64,000 nt of DNA from Hydrocarboniphaga sp. (GTDB lineage Bacteria; Pseudomonadota; Gammaproteobacteria; Nevskiales; Nevskiaceae), in assembly GCF_028291725.1 (NCBI RefSeq), contig NZ_JAQGNT010000002.1, forward strand, positions 62,001-126,000. Reading direction: 5' to 3'. Below the pieces are notes generated by a model that was not told the origin of the DNA, did not search any database, and saw only the letters and a list, made by a program, of their open reading frames with translations. This document shows, one piece after another, positions 38,888 through 47,730 of this stretch. Made by a program: the position numbers and the translations under genes. Position 1 is the first letter of the stretch, and each line of letters starts with the position of its first letter.

Positions 38888-40618
38888 CTAGCCTTCGAGG
38901 GCTTTGTAGCGCTCGCGCAGTCGGTTACGGATGCTGATCGCGGAAAGATTGAGTGCCAGGATCACCAGCACCAGCAGGAAAGCGGTGGCGTAAACCAAGG
39001 GCCGTGCAGCCTCGACGTTCGGCGACTGGAAGCCGACATCGTAGATGTGGAAGCCCAGGTGCATGAACTTGCGTTCCAGATGCAGGAAGGGCGCATCGCC
39101 GTCCAGTGGCAGCGACGGAGCGAGCTTGACCACCCCGACCAGCATCAGCGGCGCGACTTCGCCTGCGGCGCGCGCGATCGCCAGGATCAGGCCGGTCATC
39201 ATCGCCGGCGAGGCCATCGGCAGCACCACGCGCCACAAGGTCTCGGCCTTGGTTGCGCCCAGTGCCAGCGAGGCTTCGCGCAGCGAGCGCGGGATGCGGG
39301 CCAGACCTTCCTCGGTGGCCACGATCACCACCGGCAGGGTCAGCAAGGCCAGCGTCAGCGACGACCACAGGATGCCCGGGGTGCCGAAAGTCGGCGACGG
39401 CAGCGATTCGGCATAGAACGCCCTGTCGATGTTGGCGCCGACGAAGTACACAAAAAAGCCCAGACCGAACATGCCATAGACGATCGAAGGCACGCCCGCG
39501 AGATTGTTGACCGCGATACGGATCGCCTGCGTGACGAAACCCTGCTTGGCGTATTCGCGCAGATACAGCGCGGCGAGCACACCAAACGGCATCACCACGA
39601 CCGACATCAGCAGCACCATCATCACGGTGCCGAAGATCGCCGGGAAAATGCCGCCCTCGGTATTGGCTTCTCGCGGGTCCTCGGAGACAAACTCCCAGAT
39701 CTTCTTGAAGAAGAAGCCGATCTTGACGATCACGTTCATCTGGTTCGGACGATAGGCTTCGAGCACCTTGGCCAGCGGCAGCTTCACCTCGGTGCCGTCA
39801 ACGGTCTTGACGACCAGGCTGTCGCGCGCCAGCTCCTTCTTGATCGAGTCGAGTTCGCCGCGCAGCCCTTCATAGAGCGCCTCCTGCTCTTTGCGGCGCA
39901 CATCGAGCGCGGCATAGTCGGCTGCCGCGTTCTCGCGGGTATGGCCCTGCAACTGCAGGCGGCGCTCGTCCAGACGCACGCGCTCGATCGCGTAGTTGAT
40001 GCTGCGAATCCGACCCTTTTCGATGTCATGTAGCTTGCCGCGAAGCTCGTCGGCGCGAGCAATGCTCTTGTTGAACGCCGCCCAGGTATCGGCGCCGCTC
40101 GCGACACTCTTGCCATCTTCCACCAGGCCAACCAGGAAACCGTGGAAGTTGCCCCATTCGACGCGCTCGAACACGGTCGCGTCTTCAGGCGAGGTGCGAG
40201 CAGTAAACCAGTCCGACAGCAGGTAGCGGAAATCGGCACCGAGCAGATCGCGGTTGGCGACCTTCACCAGGATGCGGTCGTGCAGCGGCTTGCTGTCGTC
40301 GATCTTGACGCCGGCACTCTGCAGACGCGCCGTGGTGACTTCCTCAGCGCTGCGGATCTCCACCAGCAGGGGCTCGGCGGTATTGCCCGGCTCCTGGTAG
40401 CTGCCCTGCACCAGGTCGGCGGGCCAGAAATGCGGCAGGCCGCGCGATGCGGTCAGTATCAGCAGCGACAGCGTGATGATGAAGGCCATCGAAATCGCGG
40501 CGGCGGTCACCCACACATAGGGTGCGCCGGACTTGATATAGGCATGTACGCCCTCGGTGCCCTGGGACACCAGGGTCTTGGGCATCGCGGCAGCAATTTC
40601 TTCCTGGGCAGTCGCCAT
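38888..40618 (-). CDS. pstA: Phosphate ABC transporter permease PstA, long form
   Basis: A 576-residue inner-membrane permease, about twice the length of E. coli PstA. The first hydrophobic segment is near residue 40, then comes a roughly 250-residue hydrophilic, partly coiled insert, and five more membrane helices follow in the C-terminal half, with the EAA loop seen as [23 protein letters not shown]. Long PstA with a periplasmic insert is the rule in Pseudomonas-type systems and pairs with the long PstC here. It lies 13 bases after pstC. Confidence 0.93.
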   Translation of the reverse strand: MATAQEEIAAAMPKTLVSQGTEGVHAYIKSGAPYVWVTAAAISMAFIITLSLLILTASRGLPHFWPADLVQGSYQEPGNTAEPLLVEIRSAEEVTTARLQSAGVKIDDSKPLHDRILVKVANRDLLGADFRYLLSDWFTARTSPEDATVFERVEWGNFHGFLVGLVEDGKSVASGADTWAAFNKSIARADELRGKLHDIEKGRIRSINYAIERVRLDERRLQLQGHTRENAAADYAALDVRRKEQEALYEGLRGELDSIKKELARDSLVVKTVDGTEVKLPLAKVLEAYRPNQMNVIVKIGFFFKKIWEFVSEDPREANTEGGIFPAIFGTVMMVLLMSVVVMPFGVLAALYLREYAKQGFVTQAIRIAVNNLAGVPSIVYGMFGLGFFVYFVGANIDRAFYAESLPSPTFGTPGILWSSLTLALLTLPVVIVATEEGLARIPRSLREASLALGATKAETLWRVVLPMASPAMMTGLILAIARAAGEVAPLMLVGVVKLAPSLPLDGDAPFLHLERKFMHLGFHIYDVGFQSPNVEAARPLVYATAFLLVLVILALNLSAISIRNRLRERYKALEG

Positions 40619-40631
40619 GATTGTCGTCGCC

Positions 40632-42908
40632 TTACAGACTGCTGTACTTGCGGCGCAGGCGCGTACGCACCACTTCCGCGACGGTGTTGAAGAAGAACGT
40701 AAACAGGAACAGCACCAGGCCGGACAGGAACAGCAGACGGAAGTGCGTGCTGCCGACTTCGGATTCTGGCATTTCCACCGCGACGTTCGCGGCCAGCGTG
40801 CGCATGCCGGAGAACATGCTGAAGTTGGTGACGGCGGTGTTGCCGGTGGCCATCAGCACGATCATCGTCTCGCCGACCGCGCGGCCCAGGCCGATCATCA
40901 CCGCCGAGAAGATGCCGGGACTGGCGGTTGGCATCACCACGCCGATCAGGGTCTGCCAGGGCGTCGCACCGAGCGCGAGCGAACCCAGCGACAAATGCTT
41001 GGGCACCGAGAAGATCGCATCTTCGGCGATCGAGAAGATCACCGGGATCACTGCAACACCCATCGCAATGCCGACCACCAGCGCATTGCGCTGGTCGTAG
41101 CCGATGCCGAGCGTGTGATCCATCCAGGCCTGCATGTTGCCGCCGAACAACAGGGCTTCCATTGGTTTGGCGAGCAGGAAGCAAAGCCATACGACGAAGG
41201 CGATCACCGGCATCAGCAGCGCTGCCTCCCAGCCCATCGGCACGCGCAGGCGCACCGCGCGCGGCGCGCGCATCCACAGATAGCCGAAGGTCGGGATCGA
41301 CAGCGGCAGCAGCAGCAGCGCCAGGAACATGCCCGGCAGGTTGCTCTCGACGAAGGGCGCGAGCCACAGGCCGGCGAGGAAGCCCAGAATCACCGACGGC
41401 AGCGCGGCCAGCACTTCGACCGCCGGCTTCACCACCTGGCGCATTTCCGGCGACATGAAGTTGGCGGTGAAGATTGCCCCGAGCACCGCGATCGGTATCG
41501 CGAAGATCATCGCGTAGAAGGCGCCCTTCAGCGTGCCCAGCGCCAGCGGCGCCATGCTGAATTTCGGTTCGAAGTCGGCGCTCGCCGACGAGGACTGCCA
41601 CAGCAGGTTGGGCTCGTCGTAGCTCTCGTACCAGACCTTGCCCCACAGCGCACGCAGCGAGACTTCCGGGTGCTCGTTGCGCACGTCGGACGCGACCAGT
41701 TTGCCGTCATCGCCGAGCGCCAGCAGCAGCTGCGCACGCGGATTGAAAGCCAGCGCGCGCACCGGAGCTTCGAGCATCTTCTCTTCGTGGATCAATCGGC
41801 CCGAAGTCGCGTAGAACAGCGAAACATGACCCTGATCGTCGCCGACCGCAAAACCGCGGCGACGCGGCTCCGAGCCGATCACGGTCGGCTTGGCGCCGTC
41901 CTTCAGTTCAAAATCGCGAATATGCGCCAGATAGCTTTTGCCGTCGTCCTTTCCGCCTTGGCGACGCGCCGGGAACCACTGCGAGACGCGGCCGTCAGAC
42001 TGCGCGCTCACGATCGAGATTCCGCCGGCGAGATAATGTGCATCGACGATCGCCGCGCCCGCTTCGCTGACGTCGACCAGCTGCGGCACCTCGCTGCCGT
42101 TGAGGCGGTAGAACGCAATCTTGCCTGCCGCCTTGTCGATTACATACAGCCAGTGCATGCCGGGTTCGAGCAGCAGCAGGTCAGGTTTGACCGGCGGCGT
42201 GAAGGTCTGCATCGGCGATTCGGTCACCGAGCTGTCGCCCATCAGCGACGTGGTGACTTCAAAAGCCTTCAGCGATACATCGCCTGCAGGATCCGAGCCC
42301 ACCAGCATCAGCGAGTCATCGTTCTCCCGAACCGCGAGATGCATCGGCGCCTGAGGCATGAAAGCCAGCGGCGTTTCACCTTTCGGGAACAGGATGCCCG
42401 GCGTGATCAGGCGCTTGTCGTTCGGATAAGTGACCTTGTATTCCTGCTGGAACATCAGCACCGAGCCGTCGGACAGCCCGGCTGCGAGCAGCGCGCGCTC
42501 CGGGGCCACATCCACGACCTGCTTGATCTGCAGATCACCTATCGGCAGATGCACAGCCTCGCGCGCCACGCCGCTGTGCAGGTCGAAGAAATTGAGTTCG
42601 CCGGACGCACCGACCCGCATGCCGACCTCGCCCTGCTCTTCAGCCGAAACATACAGCGAGGTGCTGCCGTCACTCGGCACTGGGAATGCTTTACGCGCCT
42701 TGAACTCGGCACCCTCGAACAGCGGCGCGACTTCGCTCAGCAGGTAGACGAAGATCAGCAACAGCGCGGCAATCACGCCGATGCCGCCAATCAGCACCAC
42801 CACCTTGGCGAGGCGATCCTTGATGTAGCGCGGCTGGTACCCGGCGCTGCCGGCCACGATCGATCGAGGCTGGCGGTCAGGTGTGTCGGACGCTGTAGCT
42901 TCGGTCAT
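40632..42908 (-). CDS. pstC: Phosphate ABC transporter permease PstC, long form
   Basis: A 758-residue permease. After a membrane helix near residues 37-58 there is a long extracytoplasmic domain (about 60-440) with repeated short beta-strand patterns such as KAFEVTTSLMG and LAGGISIVSAQSDGRVSQW that suggest a propeller. The last 300 residues hold the ABC-2-type membrane domain with an EAA loop (SLGSLALGATPWQTLIGVVMP). This form is known from Pseudomonas and relatives; the job of the extra domain is not established. The gene is separated from the upstream porin by two hairpins. Confidence 0.93.
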   Translation of the reverse strand: MTEATASDTPDRQPRSIVAGSAGYQPRYIKDRLAKVVVLIGGIGVIAALLLIFVYLLSEVAPLFEGAEFKARKAFPVPSDGSTSLYVSAEEQGEVGMRVGASGELNFFDLHSGVAREAVHLPIGDLQIKQVVDVAPERALLAAGLSDGSVLMFQQEYKVTYPNDKRLITPGILFPKGETPLAFMPQAPMHLAVRENDDSLMLVGSDPAGDVSLKAFEVTTSLMGDSSVTESPMQTFTPPVKPDLLLLEPGMHWLYVIDKAAGKIAFYRLNGSEVPQLVDVSEAGAAIVDAHYLAGGISIVSAQSDGRVSQWFPARRQGGKDDGKSYLAHIRDFELKDGAKPTVIGSEPRRRGFAVGDDQGHVSLFYATSGRLIHEEKMLEAPVRALAFNPRAQLLLALGDDGKLVASDVRNEHPEVSLRALWGKVWYESYDEPNLLWQSSSASADFEPKFSMAPLALGTLKGAFYAMIFAIPIAVLGAIFTANFMSPEMRQVVKPAVEVLAALPSVILGFLAGLWLAPFVESNLPGMFLALLLLPLSIPTFGYLWMRAPRAVRLRVPMGWEAALLMPVIAFVVWLCFLLAKPMEALLFGGNMQAWMDHTLGIGYDQRNALVVGIAMGVAVIPVIFSIAEDAIFSVPKHLSLGSLALGATPWQTLIGVVMPTASPGIFSAVMIGLGRAVGETMIVLMATGNTAVTNFSMFSGMRTLAANVAVEMPESEVGSTHFRLLFLSGLVLFLFTFFFNTVAEVVRTRLRRKYSSL

Positions 42909-42954
42909 GTGTAGGGGTCGGCAAACGTCGGGCGGGCGGACCCGAACGGCCCGG

Positions 42955-43000
42955 CTTTTTCCCGCAGCACTTTCTACCGGAAAAGTGCTGCGGGAAAAAG
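42955..43000. repeat. Long inverted repeat between porin and pstC
   Basis: Nineteen-base arms (CTTTTTCCCGCAGCACTTT and its exact reverse complement) around an eight-base spacer. The structure sits directly downstream, in transcription order, of the porin terminator. Read as RNA it would form a very stable hairpin that could protect the 5' end of a pstC mRNA or act as a second stop. Confidence 0.7.
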
Positions 43001-43028
43001 TCTGGTGCAGCTTTAGGCTGCACCAGAC
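42995..43028 (-). terminator. Rho-independent terminator after the porin gene
   Basis: On the minus strand GTCTGGTGCAGC pairs with GCTGCACCAGAC around a five-base loop and is followed by TTTTT. It ends the porin message and could partly insulate pstC from pstS-porin transcription. Confidence 0.8.
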
Positions 43029-43060
43029 CCTTTTACGCGACTTCTGTTACAAGCAGTGAA

Positions 43061-44383
43061 TCAGAATGCGAACTGGGCGCGGGCGGTGATGGCGTTGGAC
43101 TTGTCCTTCGCCGAGCCGGTATCGAGTTCACCCATGATGTAATTCAGCATGAAGCGGACGTTCGGGTTCACGTAGTAGTTCGCACCCAGCGTAATGGCCG
43201 TGGCTTGGCACTGGGTGGCACCCGTGACGCCGCAGCCGATGTCCTTATTCTCGGCCGAGTCGTAGCGCGCCGCCAGTTCGATGGCGCCGAAGTCGGCCTT
43301 GGGCTTGGGCTGGCCGAAGGTACCTTCACCTTTCTTGTAGGGCTTGGATTCGCCGGTGACGAACACGCTCGCCTGCACGTACCAGGCCTGTACGTCCTGA
43401 TCGCTACCGACAGCCTGTCCCAATTTCTGGTCCATGAATTCGGCTTGCAGGGTTGCCGGGCCGAAGGAACCTGCCAGTTCGCCACCGATAGTCTTGGCGT
43501 GCTCACCGCCAGTGGTGCTGCCAAAGCCCTGGTTCGGGCCGCGGCGGCCGGCGTAAGTGAAGCTGCTGCCGATCGCATCGATGCTGGTACTGTCGTTGCC
43601 GTTCTTCTGCGGATTCTCGTCGCTGTATGAAACTGCGGCGTGCAGCGTGCCGCCATCGGCGCGCAGCGGTGCGTAAACGGCACGGGCGTTGTAGCCCACG
43701 CCCTCGGTGGGGCGCGTGTTGTCGCGACGTAGATCGAAAGCGCTGGCGCCGAGCAGAAAGTCGCTAATGTCCATCTTGTAGAACAAACCCTGCTGGAACT
43801 CGCGGCTCGAACCACCGTTGAAAATCCCGGCAGCAGAAGCGAAGGGGCGCTCCATCATCGTGATGTCGTTCGAACTGGTCAGCTCTTCCATGCCGCGGAA
43901 GGGCTTCATCTGGCCAATGAACACTTCACCGCCCGGACCGAACGCATGGCTGATGTACACGTCCTGGAACGCGATGTCGCGGCTGTTGTTGTTGTTTGTC
44001 GTGCAGGTCGTCACCGGCGGAGTCGCAGTGCTGGTCGTACAGCTGGATGCCTGAGCCGAATTGTTAGTGCTGTTGCCGGCGAAATCGGGCTCGAACTTGT
44101 AGTTCCAGCCATAGGCCTTTCCTTTCACCGTCAGGTAGAGGCGGCGGAAATACGTCGAACTCTTGGCGTCTTGGCTGGCGGCGCCGCTGCCGAACGTCGA
44201 ATCCTTGTCTTCATCGAGGATGTAGCCGTCGAACATGATGCGGCCGCCGATGCTCATTTCGAAGCGGCCGTCGTCGGTCTTGATCTTGAAGCCGCCCTTG
44301 GTTTCGACGGTGTCGGCGTGAGCGGCGCCGACGCCAGCGCCGATGAATGCGGCAAGAGCGCCGTACTTGAGGAATGGGTTCAC
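43061..44383 (-). CDS. Phosphate-selective porin, OprO/OprP family
   Basis: A 440-residue outer-membrane porin with a signal peptide (cut near AAHA, residue 23) followed by DTVETKGGFKIKTDDGRFEMSIGGRIMFDGYI, quoted here only in part as GGFKIKTDDGRFEMSIGGR, the family's first strands. The C-terminus ends ARAQFAF with terminal Phe as expected for barrel insertion. OprO/P porins take up phosphate or polyphosphate. A loop rich in Thr, Cys and Asn near residue 115 (TTSTATPPVTTCTTNNNNS) is unusual and probably surface exposed. GTG start, with AGGGAG upstream. It is inserted between pstS and pstC, suggesting Pho control. Confidence 0.88.
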   Translation of the reverse strand: MNPFLKYGALAAFIGAGVGAAHADTVETKGGFKIKTDDGRFEMSIGGRIMFDGYILDEDKDSTFGSGAASQDAKSSTYFRRLYLTVKGKAYGWNYKFEPDFAGNSTNNSAQASSCTTSTATPPVTTCTTNNNNSRDIAFQDVYISHAFGPGGEVFIGQMKPFRGMEELTSSNDITMMERPFASAAGIFNGGSSREFQQGLFYKMDISDFLLGASAFDLRRDNTRPTEGVGYNARAVYAPLRADGGTLHAAVSYSDENPQKNGNDSTSIDAIGSSFTYAGRRGPNQGFGSTTGGEHAKTIGGELAGSFGPATLQAEFMDQKLGQAVGSDQDVQAWYVQASVFVTGESKPYKKGEGTFGQPKPKADFGAIELAARYDSAENKDIGCGVTGATQCQATAITLGANYYVNPNVRFMLNYIMGELDTGSAKDKSNAITARAQFAF

Positions 44384-44465
44384 AGGGTGTCTCCCTAAAA
44401 TGGGTCAAAAAGGCATGACTCCCCCGTTGCGACGCCCCGAGGGGGCGCCACACAGGGATTCAACG

Positions 44466-44518
44466 ATGAGAACAGGAGTGCGCCGGATATCTTGGAAGGA
44501 AAGCGTCCCTGCTCTCAT
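44466..44518 (-). other. mRNA hairpin between pstS and porin
   Basis: ATGAGAACAGG (44466-44476) and CCTGCTCTCAT (44508-44518) can pair with one G-U, with a 31-base loop. It follows the pstS stop and might stabilise the pstS message relative to the downstream genes. There is no T-run, so I do not call it a terminator. Confidence 0.35.
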
Positions 44519-44538
44519 TCATGCATCGATTGCAACTA

Positions 44539-45504
44539 CTACTGCAGCTTGGCGAGTTCCTTGGCAGCGAGCTTGGCCGGCAGCGCGATGTAGCCGTCCT
44601 TCTCGACGACGCCCTGCCCGGTCTTGGACAGGACCATCTTGAAGAACTCGATCTCCAGCGGCGCCAACGGCTTGTTCGGCGCCTTGTTGACGTAGACGTA
44701 GAGCATGCGGGACAGCGGGTACTTGCCGCTGATGGCGTTTTCTTCGGTTGCTTCTTCAAACTCGCCGCCGTCCTTGGATGACAGCGGAACAGCGCGCACA
44801 CCCGAGGTCTTGTAGCCGATGCCGGAGTAGCCGATCGCATTCAGGCCGGTCGACACCGACTGCACCACCGAAGCCGAACCCGGCTGCTCGTTGACATTGG
44901 TCTTGTAGTCGCCCTTGCAGAGCGCGTGTTCCTTGAAGTAGCCGTAGGTGCCCGAGACCGAGTTGCGGCCATACAGCTGAATCGGCTTCTTCAGCCAGTC
45001 GCCGGTCAAGCCCAGATCACCCCAGCGGGCGGCGTCCTTCTCTGCTCCGCATTTGCGGGTCGCGGAGAAAATCGCATCGACCTGGCCCAGGCTCAGCCCC
45101 TTGACGGGATTGTCCTTGTTGACGAAGACCGCGAGCGCATCGATGGCGACGCCGATCGCGGTGGGCTTGTAGCCGTACTTCTGTTCGAAGGCCTGGATTT
45201 CCTGGTCCTTCATCAGGCGCGACATCGGGCCGAAGTTGGCGGTGCCCTCGGTCAGCGCCGGCGGTGCGGTTGCCGAACCGGCGCCCTGGATCTGGATGTT
45301 GACGCTCGGGTACAGCTTCTTGAAGTCTTCCGCCCACAGCGTCATCACATTGTTCAGCGTGTCCGAACCGACACTGCTGAAGTTGCCGGAGACGCCGGAA
45401 GCCGGGTTGTAATCGGGAAGATCGGCATCGACTTTGGCGAAAGCCGTGCCGGCGACGAGGCCGGAGGCGGTGCCCAGAACGGCGACGATAGTCTTGAATT
45501 TCAT
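44539..45504 (-). CDS. pstS: Phosphate-binding protein PstS
   Basis: A 321-residue periplasmic substrate-binding protein. The signal peptide ends AFA (residue 23). The phosphate-binding loops are seen as [39 protein letters not shown] (given here in pieces), [16 protein letters not shown] and [13 protein letters not shown]. It delivers phosphate to PstCAB. It is the first gene of the cluster and has a clear Pho box upstream. Confidence 0.96.
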   Translation of the reverse strand: MKFKTIVAVLGTASGLVAGTAFAKVDADLPDYNPASGVSGNFSSVGSDTLNNVMTLWAEDFKKLYPSVNIQIQGAGSATAPPALTEGTANFGPMSRLMKDQEIQAFEQKYGYKPTAIGVAIDALAVFVNKDNPVKGLSLGQVDAIFSATRKCGAEKDAARWGDLGLTGDWLKKPIQLYGRNSVSGTYGYFKEHALCKGDYKTNVNEQPGSASVVQSVSTGLNAIGYSGIGYKTSGVRAVPLSSKDGGEFEEATEENAISGKYPLSRMLYVYVNKAPNKPLAPLEIEFFKMVLSKTGQGVVEKDGYIALPAKLAAKELAKLQ

Positions 45505-45567
45505 TGGGTACTCGATGGAAAGGGGGTTACGGCGCGGCGCATCGTCGCTCTCCGTGATTGAAAGCGT

Positions 45568-45596
45568 ATGACGTTTATGTGACGGCCAGATGACAG
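45568..45596 (-). promoter_or_regulatory. Pho box upstream of pstS
   Basis: On the minus strand three 7-base repeats follow each other at exactly 11-base intervals: CTGTCAT (45596-45590), CCGTCAC (45585-45579) and ACGTCAT (45574-45568). The 11-base direct repeat of CTGTCAT-like units is the PhoB operator. It lies 64 bases upstream of the pstS start. Confidence 0.85.
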
Positions 45597-45636
45597 CGCC
45601 GAAAATGCGCCGAGTTGGAGCCCCGCCCCGTCCGAA

Positions 45637-46428
45637 TCAGTGCATCGCCTTCCACAGCATCGTGCCGCCGACAAAAATCAGCAGCCCCGAAATCACCTTC
45701 TTCAGTGCTTTGGGATTGAGCCGGAACCCGATACGGGTTCCGATGTAGATGCCTGGTATGGCGCCGATCAGCAGCGCCCCCAGCATCGGCCAATTGACCG
45801 AGCCCAGGCTGGCGTGCCCGGCACCGGCGATCGCGGTGATCAGTACCGCGTGCGCAAGGTCGCTGCCGACCAGGCGGATCGGTGGGTGCTTGGGATACAG
45901 CAGCAGCAACATCATCATGCCGATGACGCCGGCGCCGACTGACGAGATCGTGACCAGGGCGCCGATCAGCACGCCGCAGAGCACCGTCATCGGCTTCTGC
46001 CAGCGTGATGCTTCGATCGCCTCGGCCTCGGCCGGCGAGCGTCGGATCAACGCCATCACGCTGTCCTGGAACACGGTGAAGACCGCGGTGATGACGATCG
46101 CGAGCGCCAGTGTCAGCTTGATCAGGTGGTCGAGATCCTTGCCCGCCGGCTGCTGGTGCAGGAACACCAGGGTCAGCAGCGCTGCCGGCACGCTGCCCAG
46201 CGACATCCACCCGACCAAGCTCCAGTCCAGCGAACCGTTGCGGCTGTGCAGACCGACCCCGAAGGCCTTGCTGATCGAGGCATAGATCAGGTCGGTGCCG
46301 ACCGCGACCGTCGGCGTGATGCCATAGAACAGAATCAGAATCGGTGTCATCAGCGAGCCGCCGCCGACACCCGTTGCACCAACGGCGAGACCGACCACAA
46401 GGCCGGCTAAAGAAAACGCGAGATCCAT
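45637..46428 (-). CDS. TSUP-family (TauE/SafE) membrane permease, sulfur locus
   Basis: A 263-residue inner-membrane protein with about eight helices and the TSUP motifs GATGVGGGSLMTPILILFYGI (first half, quoted up to 20 as GATGVGGGSLMTPILILFYG) and TISSVGAGVIGMMMLLLL (second half). Divergent from the cysB-like gene across a 210-base AT-rich region, so sulfite or another sulfur oxyanion is a reasonable substrate guess. Only distantly similar to the TSUP protein at 4128-4898. Confidence 0.88.
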   Translation of the reverse strand: MDLAFSLAGLVVGLAVGATGVGGGSLMTPILILFYGITPTVAVGTDLIYASISKAFGVGLHSRNGSLDWSLVGWMSLGSVPAALLTLVFLHQQPAGKDLDHLIKLTLALAIVITAVFTVFQDSVMALIRRSPAEAEAIEASRWQKPMTVLCGVLIGALVTISSVGAGVIGMMMLLLLYPKHPPIRLVGSDLAHAVLITAIAGAGHASLGSVNWPMLGALLIGAIPGIYIGTRIGFRLNPKALKKVISGLLIFVGGTMLWKAMH

Positions 46429-46492
46429 GTCGTGTGACGTAGGAAAGGAGACCGGAACCCTATCAAGCCGCTCTCATGCCGTTTAGGAACTT

Positions 46493-46550
46493 CTAAGAAT
46501 ATGTTTATTCCTAAAATGAATTTAAAAATACAATATGCATAATGGAATAA
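46493..46550. promoter_or_regulatory. Candidate CysB operator between TSUP and cysB
   Basis: Inside an AT-rich gap, CTAAGAAT (46493-46500) is followed by TTATTCCT (46505-46512), and the reverse complement GGAATAA lies at 46544-46550. The same CTAAGAAT plus TTATTCCT pair recurs before the sulfite reductase gene. Regulator binding is inferred, not shown. Confidence 0.45.
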
Positions 46551-46638
46551 CCAACAAATCTTTTACGTCTATATTGAATATGGCAGAGTGCCGCGGCAGA
46601 TCGTCGCTGACGTTCTAACGATAGGCCCTGGAGGCCGA

Positions 46639-47619
46639 ATGAAACTCCGACAGCTTGAATATATTCATGAAGTCTCGCGCCGCGGCCTGAATGTCACCGC
46701 TGCCGCCGAGGCCCTGTACACGTCGCAGCCCGGAGTCAGCAAGCAGATCAAGATGCTCGAGGAGGAACTCGGCGTCGATATCTTCGTCCGCAACGGAAAA
46801 CACCTTTCGGAAATCACCCCGGCCGGCAAACGGATACTCGAGTATTCCGACCGCCTGCTCAATGAAGTCGAGAACATCAAGAACATAGCCGAAGAGTTCC
46901 GCGACACCGACCGTGGCGACCTGTCGATCGCGACGACCCATACCCAGGCGCGCTACGCGCTTCCGCCGGTGATCCAGCGCTTCAAGACACGCTTCCCGCG
47001 GGTATCTTTGCATTTGCACCAGGGCTCTCCCCAGCAAATCGCCCGTATGGCAGCCGAAGGCCAGGCCGATTTTGCGATCGCGACCGAGGCACTCGAACAC
47101 TTCGAGCAGCTGGTGATGCTGCCCTGCTATCACTGGAACCGGACGATTCTGGTCAAACCCGATCACCCACTGACCCAGGTCTTGAAGCTCACGCTGAAGG
47201 ACATCGCGGAATACCCGATCGTCACCTACACCTTCGGCTTCACAGGCCGCTCCAAGCTCGACCAGGCTTTCGCCGCCCACGGGCTGCGCCCCGACGTGGT
47301 ATTGACCGCGGCCGACGCCGACGTGATCAAGACCTATGTGCGCCTGGGCCTGGGCGTTGGCATTGTGGCTGACATGGCCTACGACGCAAACCAGGACTCC
47401 GATCTGGTTTCACTGAAAGCCGATCATCTGTTCGAGCCCAGCACCACCCATATCGGTTTCCGACGAGGCCTGTTCCTGCGCGGCTACATGTACGAGTTCA
47501 TGCAGACCTTCGCATCACACCTGTCGAGCGACCTGATCGATGCAGTTGCGGCGGTGCCCGACCATGAGGACCGTTCGCGGAAAACACGCGAACTGATTGA
47601 TTCCCTGCACTTGATCTAA
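46639..47619 (+). CDS. cysB: LysR-type regulator CysB
   Basis: A 326-residue LysR regulator. The N-terminal helix-turn-helix (LNVTAAAEALYTSQPGVSKQ) is followed by the CysB-specific segment FVRNGKHLSEITPAGKRI and a C-terminal inducer-binding domain with TTHTQARYALP and HQGSPQQIARM. CysB activates sulfate-assimilation genes in response to N-acetylserine. The ATG at 46639 has GGAGG just upstream; the open frame back to 46588 has no such site. Next to it are the genes it would control: a sulfite reductase, DUF934, and a divergent TSUP permease. Confidence 0.94.
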   Translation: MKLRQLEYIHEVSRRGLNVTAAAEALYTSQPGVSKQIKMLEEELGVDIFVRNGKHLSEITPAGKRILEYSDRLLNEVENIKNIAEEFRDTDRGDLSIATTHTQARYALPPVIQRFKTRFPRVSLHLHQGSPQQIARMAAEGQADFAIATEALEHFEQLVMLPCYHWNRTILVKPDHPLTQVLKLTLKDIAEYPIVTYTFGFTGRSKLDQAFAAHGLRPDVVLTAADADVIKTYVRLGLGVGIVADMAYDANQDSDLVSLKADHLFEPSTTHIGFRRGLFLRGYMYEFMQTFASHLSSDLIDAVAAVPDHEDRSRKTRELIDSLHLI

Positions 47620-47630
47620 GAATTATTCCT
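47616..47630. promoter_or_regulatory. Candidate CysB operator before sulfite reductase
   Basis: CTAAGAAT (47616-47623) overlaps TTATTCCT (47623-47630). The same two words occur in the cysB upstream region. The cysB stop codon lies within it. Confidence 0.4.
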
Positions 47631-47730
47631 TTTAGTTCTTTCTATATATCGGTACATGGCTGTAGCAGTGGGTGCCGGGCTGGTAGCCTTGCGGCCCCTT
47701 CGACATCAGGCCACCCGCCGGACCGCCGCG

